Position numbers and translations under genes: made by a program
In this document: one piece after another, positions 60,033 to 64,000 of the stretch
How positions within the stretch are numbered: position 1 is the first letter of the stretch
How the letters are laid out: every line of letters begins with the position of its first letter
NCBI RefSeq assembly: GCF_026239555.1
Contig: NZ_JAPIVP010000005.1
Location: 186,001 to 250,000, forward strand
Length of the DNA: 64,000 nt
Source of the DNA: Pedobacter sp. PF22-3
Lineage (GTDB): Bacteria; Bacteroidota; Bacteroidia; Sphingobacteriales; Sphingobacteriaceae
Reading direction: 5' to 3'
Notes under the pieces: model-generated
Databases searched by the model: none
Told to the model about the DNA's origin: nothing
Seen by the model: the letters and a program-made list of their open reading frames with translations, nothing else

Positions 60033-61130
60033 AGGAGCGCAAGGACAGGGTAGGTAACATCGTTTGTTCCTTTGCTTCGCTTGTACGCTTCGGCCGTCGT
60101 GCCTCCTGGCCTGCAGGGTACCACTTTGCCAAGCGCTAGGTGTTTACGGCAGTGGCATGGAAACCCCTCATAATAGCAAGAACAGATGTAATCTAAACCC
60201 GACCTTAGCGGGATGCCACAATTTTTTCAATTGGGGCAGAAGTGGGGGCGGGGCTGCATCGCCCTATTGGCACCGAAGCCTACGTTTCCAAAAACATCTG
60301 ACTCATTTTATAATTAGCAACTATTAATTTGGACCGCAAGTGCAATACAAGTAACAGTGTTTGATCCTTTGCTTCGCTTGTACGCTTCGGCCGTCGTACC
60401 TCCTGCCTGCAGGGTACCGCTTCGCCAAGGGCTAAGTTGGTTAGGCCTGTAGCATGGACCCCCCCCCTCATAGTAGCAGGAACAGATGTAATCTAAACCC
60501 GACCTTAGCGGGATGCCACAATTTTTTCAATTGGGGCAGAAGTGGGGGCGGGGCTGCATCGCCCTATTGGCACCGAAGCCTACGTTTCCAAAAACATCTG
60601 ACTCATTTTATAATTAGCAACTATTAATTTAGAGCGCAAGTGCAGTACAAGCAACAGTGTTTGATCCTTTGCTTCGCTTGTACGCTTCGGCCGTCGTACC
60701 TCTGGGCCTGCAGGGTACCGCTTCGCCAAGGGCTAATTGGTTAGGGCAGTGGCATGGAAAACCCCTCATATTAGCAAGAACAGATGTAATCTAAACCCGA
60801 CCTAAGCGGGATGCCACAATTTTTTCAATTGGGGCAGAAGCGGTGGCGGGGCTGCATCGCCCCATTGGCACCGAAGCCTACGTTTCCAAAAACATCTGAC
60901 TCATTTTATAATTAGCAACTATTAATTTGGAGCGCAAATGCAGTACAAGTAACCGTTTTTGTTCCTTTGCTTCGCTTGTACGCTTCGGCCGTCGTACCTC
61001 CTGCCTGTAGGGTACCGCTTCGCCAAGGGCTAGGTGGTTAGGGCAGTGGCATGGAAACCCCTCATACTAGGAGGAACACATTCCGCCACAGGCACCGAAC
61101 TATACATTTTCAAAAATTTTTATTCAATTA
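60033..61130 (-). repeat. Tandem array of about 300-bp non-coding units (family R1)
   Basis: Three full units and one internally deleted unit. TTTGCTTCGC recurs at 60071, 60368, 60668 and 60966, giving periods of 297, 300 and 298 bases. The 150 bases 60181-60330 recur without change at 60481-60630; the third unit differs at a few positions; the fourth lacks about 130 bases. On the minus strand each unit begins with GTTTTTGGAAAC and ends TTGCACTTGCGCTCC, passing CCCGCTAAGGTCGGG (a hairpin), GATTACATCTGTTC, TACCCTGCAGG and GGCCGAAGCGTACAAGCG. Fills the gap between divergent genes. No reading frame is kept between units. Confidence 0.85.
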
Positions 61131-61208
61131 TATAAAATATGGATTAATTGGGGTTGCTAACTGTCTTATCATAATCTTACTGTAAACCTTTAAACAAAAT
61201 CTGTCAAA

Positions 61209-61240
61209 TTGTCACTTTTAATTTTATTTATGTATTTTTG
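61209..61240 (+). promoter_or_regulatory. Bacteroidota-type promoter of miaB
   Basis: TTG (61209-61211), 21 bases, TATTTTTG (61233-61240): matches TTTG / TAnnTTTG spacing. Predicted start about 20 bases before the miaB ATG, 80 bases after the repeat array ends. Confidence 0.65.
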
Positions 61241-61264
61241 CAATCCCAAAAATGTTTTTAAATA

Positions 61265-62683
61265 ATGATTGATTTACAAGTACAGGATAAGACACACGAT
61301 GAAGCCAGGCAAGGTGAAGCTTTAATTTTAGATACACCAGTTAAAGCCGATGCCCGTAAATTATATATCGAAAGTTACGGTTGTGCCATGAATTTTGCTG
61401 ATAGTGAAATTGTTGCCTCTATTTTATCTGAAACTGGATTTGAAACGACAGGGGATTATCACCAGGCTGATGTCATCTTCATTAATACCTGCTCCATCCG
61501 CGAAAATGCGGAAACCAGGGTTAGAAACCGACTATCACAATTCGGTGTTGAAAAACGCCGTAACCCAAAATTAATTGTTGGGGTTTTGGGCTGTATGGCA
61601 GAACGTTTAAAGTCTAAATTTTTGGAAGAAGAACGTTTAGTTGATGTAGTGGTTGGGCCAGATGCTTATCGCGATCTGCCTAACTTAATTGAGCAGGTAG
61701 AAAGTGGACATAAAGCCGTAAATGTTTTATTATCTCGCGAAGAAACCTATGCTGATATTAGTCCGGTTCGTTTAAACAGCAATGGAATAACCGCTTTTAT
61801 CTCCATTACCCGTGGTTGTAATAACATGTGTTCTTTCTGTGTGGTTCCTTTTACCCGTGGCCGCGAAAGAAGCCGCGATGCACATTCCATTATAGAAGAA
61901 GCAAAAGCCTTGTTTGAAGCGGGTTACCGCGAAGTTACACTTTTAGGCCAAAACGTAGATTCATACACCTGGACATCGGAAGATGGTACAGAAACGGTTA
62001 ATTTTGCGCAGCTTTTGGAGCAAACAGCACTGGTTAGTTCAGATTTAAGGGTACGTTTCTCTACTTCGCATCCAAAAGATATTACCGATGAGGTTTTACG
62101 TACCATTGCTAAATACGATAATATCTGTAATTATATCCACTTACCTGTCCAATCGGGAAATACCCGCATATTGGAGTTAATGAACAGGACTTATACCCGC
62201 GAATGGTATATCAATCGTATTGACGCCATCCGTAACATTATTCCGGGGTGTGCAATTTCTACCGATATCATTGCTGGTTTCTGTACAGAAACAGAAGAAG
62301 AACACGAAGAAACCCTGAGCATGATGGATTATGTGCAATATGATTTTGCTTATAATTTCACTTACTCTGAAAGACCAGGGACATTAGCCGCCCGTAAACT
62401 GGAAGATGATATTCCGGAAGAAGTGAAAAAACGCCGTCTGGCTGAAATTTTAGCCAAACAACAGGCACATTCATTAATGCGTTTGCAAGAATGGGTAGGG
62501 AAAACTGTTCGGGTTCTGATTGAAGGCACTTCTAAAAAGTCTGATCTTGATTATTGCGGAAGAGGCGACAGCGGAGCAATGGCCATTTTCCCTGCTATTG
62601 AAGGCGTAAAACCAGGTCAGTATGCAAATGTGTATATCGAGAAATGTACATCCGCTACGTTAATCGGTAAAATAGTATCATAA
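61265..62683 (+). CDS. miaB: tRNA-2-methylthio-N6-isopentenyladenosine-37 synthase
   Basis: 472 residues. MTTase N-terminal domain with cluster cysteines ([28 protein letters not shown]), radical-SAM motif [17 protein letters not shown], and a C-terminal TRAM domain ([11 protein letters not shown], to [14 protein letters not shown]). Adds the methylthio group to i6A37 of tRNAs reading UNN codons. Followed after a palindromic repeat by a sigma-54 activator gene, an arrangement I recall as common in Bacteroidota. Confidence 0.97.
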   Translation: MIDLQVQDKTHDEARQGEALILDTPVKADARKLYIESYGCAMNFADSEIVASILSETGFETTGDYHQADVIFINTCSIRENAETRVRNRLSQFGVEKRRNPKLIVGVLGCMAERLKSKFLEEERLVDVVVGPDAYRDLPNLIEQVESGHKAVNVLLSREETYADISPVRLNSNGITAFISITRGCNNMCSFCVVPFTRGRERSRDAHSIIEEAKALFEAGYREVTLLGQNVDSYTWTSEDGTETVNFAQLLEQTALVSSDLRVRFSTSHPKDITDEVLRTIAKYDNICNYIHLPVQSGNTRILELMNRTYTREWYINRIDAIRNIIPGCAISTDIIAGFCTETEEEHEETLSMMDYVQYDFAYNFTYSERPGTLAARKLEDDIPEEVKKRRLAEILAKQQAHSLMRLQEWVGKTVRVLIEGTSKKSDLDYCGRGDSGAMAIFPAIEGVKPGQYANVYIEKCTSATLIGKIVS

Positions 62684-62688
62684 AATCC

Positions 62689-62751
62689 CGTCATGCTGAA
62701 CCTGTTTCAGCATCTTAACCAGAAAGACGCTGAAATAAATTCAGCGTGACG
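62689..62751. repeat. Palindromic intergenic element, class A (copy 11)
   Basis: CGTCATGCTGAACCTGTTTC and CGCTGAAATAAATTCAGCGT then GACG. Lies 3' of miaB. Confidence 0.85.
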
Positions 62752-62768
62752 AACTTTAGAAAGAATAA

Positions 62769-64000
62769 ATGGATACACAAAATATTAAACAACGTTTCGG
62801 TATTATTGGCAATTCGCCTTTACTTAACCGTGCCATAGATATTGCCAGCCAGGTAGCACCAACAGATATGTCGGTATTGATTACAGGCGAAAGTGGCAGT
62901 GGTAAAGAAGTGTTCTCGCAGATTATCCATCAAATGAGTGCCCGTAAACACGGTGCTTTTATTGCGGTAAACTGTGGTGCCATCCCCGAAGGAACCATAG
63001 ATTCTGAGCTTTTTGGTCACGAAAAAGGATCATTTACTGGTGCGCATGAGGCCCGTAAGGGATATTTTGAGGTGGCAAATGGCGGTACCATCTTTTTAGA
63101 TGAGGTTGCTGAGTTACCTTTAGGCACACAGGCTCGTTTACTGCGTATTTTGGAAAGTGGCGAATATTTACGCGTAGGGTCTTCTAAAGTACAAAAAACA
63201 GATGTCCGTATTATTGCAGCCACTAACGTAGATGTATATAACCGTGTTAAAAACGGAAAATTCCGCGAAGATTTATATTATAGGTTAAATACTGTTCCAT
63301 TGCGCATACCTGCTTTGAAAGAACGTAAAGAAGATATTTATTTATTATTCAGAAAATTTGCGGCTGATTTTAGCGATAAATACCGTAGTCCGGCATTACA
63401 TCTGGAGCCGGATGCCATTCAGGTCTTAACCAATTACAGCTGGCCAGGTAATGTTCGTCAGTTAAAAAACATAGCTGAGCAGATCTGTGTATTAGAAAAA
63501 GATCGAAATGTGAGCGGTCAGGCCATTTTAAATTATATCCCGAACGAAGCTGGAAGTAACTTGCCAATGGCGATCAACGCTCAATCGAAAGAAGATTTTA
63601 CAGAAAGAGATATTTTGTATAAGGTTCTTTTTGATATGAAAAAGGATATGGTTGAGCTTAAAAAACTAGTGGCTGAAATTATTCAGCACGGTGGAAATAC
63701 CGCTACAGTATTGGCAGATAACCCGCAGTATATCAATCAGCTATACCGTGATGTAGAGTTGCCTGCCGGACAGGAACATGCCTTTACCATTCAGCATCCT
63801 GCACCAGGCAATAATAACATTAACAATAATAATAATGCTGATTATTTTGCGCACGAGGCTGAAGAAGTAGAAGAGTCATTGTCGTTGGTGGATAAAGAAT
63901 CAGACCTGATTAAAAAGGCATTAAAAAAACACAAGGGTAAACGTAAGTTTGCAGCACAGGAATTGGGTATTTCAGAACGGACCTTGTATAGGAAGATTAA
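62769..64000 (+). CDS. Sigma-54-dependent transcription activator (partial at window end)
   Basis: 410 codons visible, still open at base 64000. No receiver: it starts almost directly with the AAA+ domain (IIGNSPLLNRAID, Walker A GESGSGKE, sigma-54 contact loop GSFTGA, Walker B GGTIFLDEVAELPL, ATNVDV, SWPGNVRQLKN). After about residue 255 comes a linker with an asparagine run (GNNNINNNNNADY, from AAT repeats at about 63811-63838) and then a Fis-type helix-turn-helix (FAAQELGISERTLYRKIK) at the edge. Without a receiver it is likely controlled by level or partner proteins. Target genes unknown. Confidence 0.95.
   Translation, partial: MDTQNIKQRFGIIGNSPLLNRAIDIASQVAPTDMSVLITGESGSGKEVFSQIIHQMSARKHGAFIAVNCGAIPEGTIDSELFGHEKGSFTGAHEARKGYFEVANGGTIFLDEVAELPLGTQARLLRILESGEYLRVGSSKVQKTDVRIIAATNVDVYNRVKNGKFREDLYYRLNTVPLRIPALKERKEDIYLLFRKFAADFSDKYRSPALHLEPDAIQVLTNYSWPGNVRQLKNIAEQICVLEKDRNVSGQAILNYIPNEAGSNLPMAINAQSKEDFTERDILYKVLFDMKKDMVELKKLVAEIIQHGGNTATVLADNPQYINQLYRDVELPAGQEHAFTIQHPAPGNNNINNNNNADYFAHEAEEVEESLSLVDKESDLIKKALKKHKGKRKFAAQELGISERTLYRKI

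Noticed and set aside
60064..60327. Open frame of 87 codons inside the repeat array
   Set aside because: Not kept in the other units despite near-identical DNA, and composition is not protein-like; treated as chance.
60033..61130. CRISPR array
   Set aside because: Units of about 300 bases with no short direct repeat and spacer pattern, and no cas genes nearby.

Overview
The window reads as chromosomal DNA of a Bacteroidota bacterium, most likely a Pedobacter-like member of the Sphingobacteriaceae. Reasons: low GC; promoter-like TTTG / TAnnTTTG boxes instead of -35/-10 boxes; a fused lpxC-fabZ gene; a PorX-type response regulator with a PglZ domain; a FISUMP-domain lipoprotein; HYC_CC_PP and DUF3347 proteins; and the gene order porX - HD hydrolase - lpxD - lpxC/fabZ - lpxA - efp. 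No rRNA, tRNA, prophage, insertion sequence or CRISPR array was seen. Genus assignment is inference.

Layout. 1-5.9 kb: 5' part of an S9 peptidase gene, a short FAD-oxidoreductase-like protein, an aldehyde dehydrogenase, a FISUMP lipoprotein, a DinB protein and a DUF6265 protein. 6-11.7 kb: minus-strand genes that look like metal (probably copper) homeostasis: an HMA-MauE fusion, YgiD-type dioxygenase, YceI, an AraC regulator with an HMA-like N-terminus, DUF3347, an outer-membrane protein, a secreted HMA protein and a HYC_CC_PP protein. 11.7-15.7 kb: secreted cyclophilin, exonuclease III, hutI-hutG. 15.8-24.4 kb: 5-formyl-THF cyclo-ligase with a 52-residue partner, two tandem EF-P paralogues, an orphan ABC ATPase, GNAT, and the lipid A genes lpxA-lpxC/fabZ-lpxD. 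24.4-37.8 kb: porX, tsaE, ald, VanX-type dipeptidase, histidine phosphatase, PLP enzyme, PBP4-type carboxypeptidase, two proteases, a cold-shock protein and a small hydrolase. 37.9-47.3 kb: ECF sigma factor with a putative anti-sigma, SugE-type exporter, Crp/Fnr regulator, serine hydrolase, sensor kinase operon, gltX, YpfJ-type peptidase. 47.4-54.3 kb: a six-gene phosphorelay operon with stand-alone CheR and CheB but no CheA, CheW or chemoreceptor. 54.6-59.9 kb: LemA/DUF3137 and two large AsmA-like paralogues. 59.9-61.2 kb: a non-coding tandem array of about 300-bp units. 61.3-64 kb: miaB and the 5' part of a sigma-54 activator gene.

The most interesting signals are not ordinary genes. (1) A dispersed non-coding element family occurs at three loci (16.7, 39.1-39.6 and 60.0-61.1 kb) and is amplified into a tandem array at the last. 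(2) The EF-P paralogues differ exactly at the loop that carries the modified residue. (3) The CheR/CheB phosphorelay operon has no chemotaxis core. (4) An AraC regulator has an HMA-like Cys-x-x-Cys sensor domain inside a metal-handling cluster. (5) Eleven imperfect palindromic elements of two sequence classes sit directly 3' of genes. None of these could be tested by database search here.
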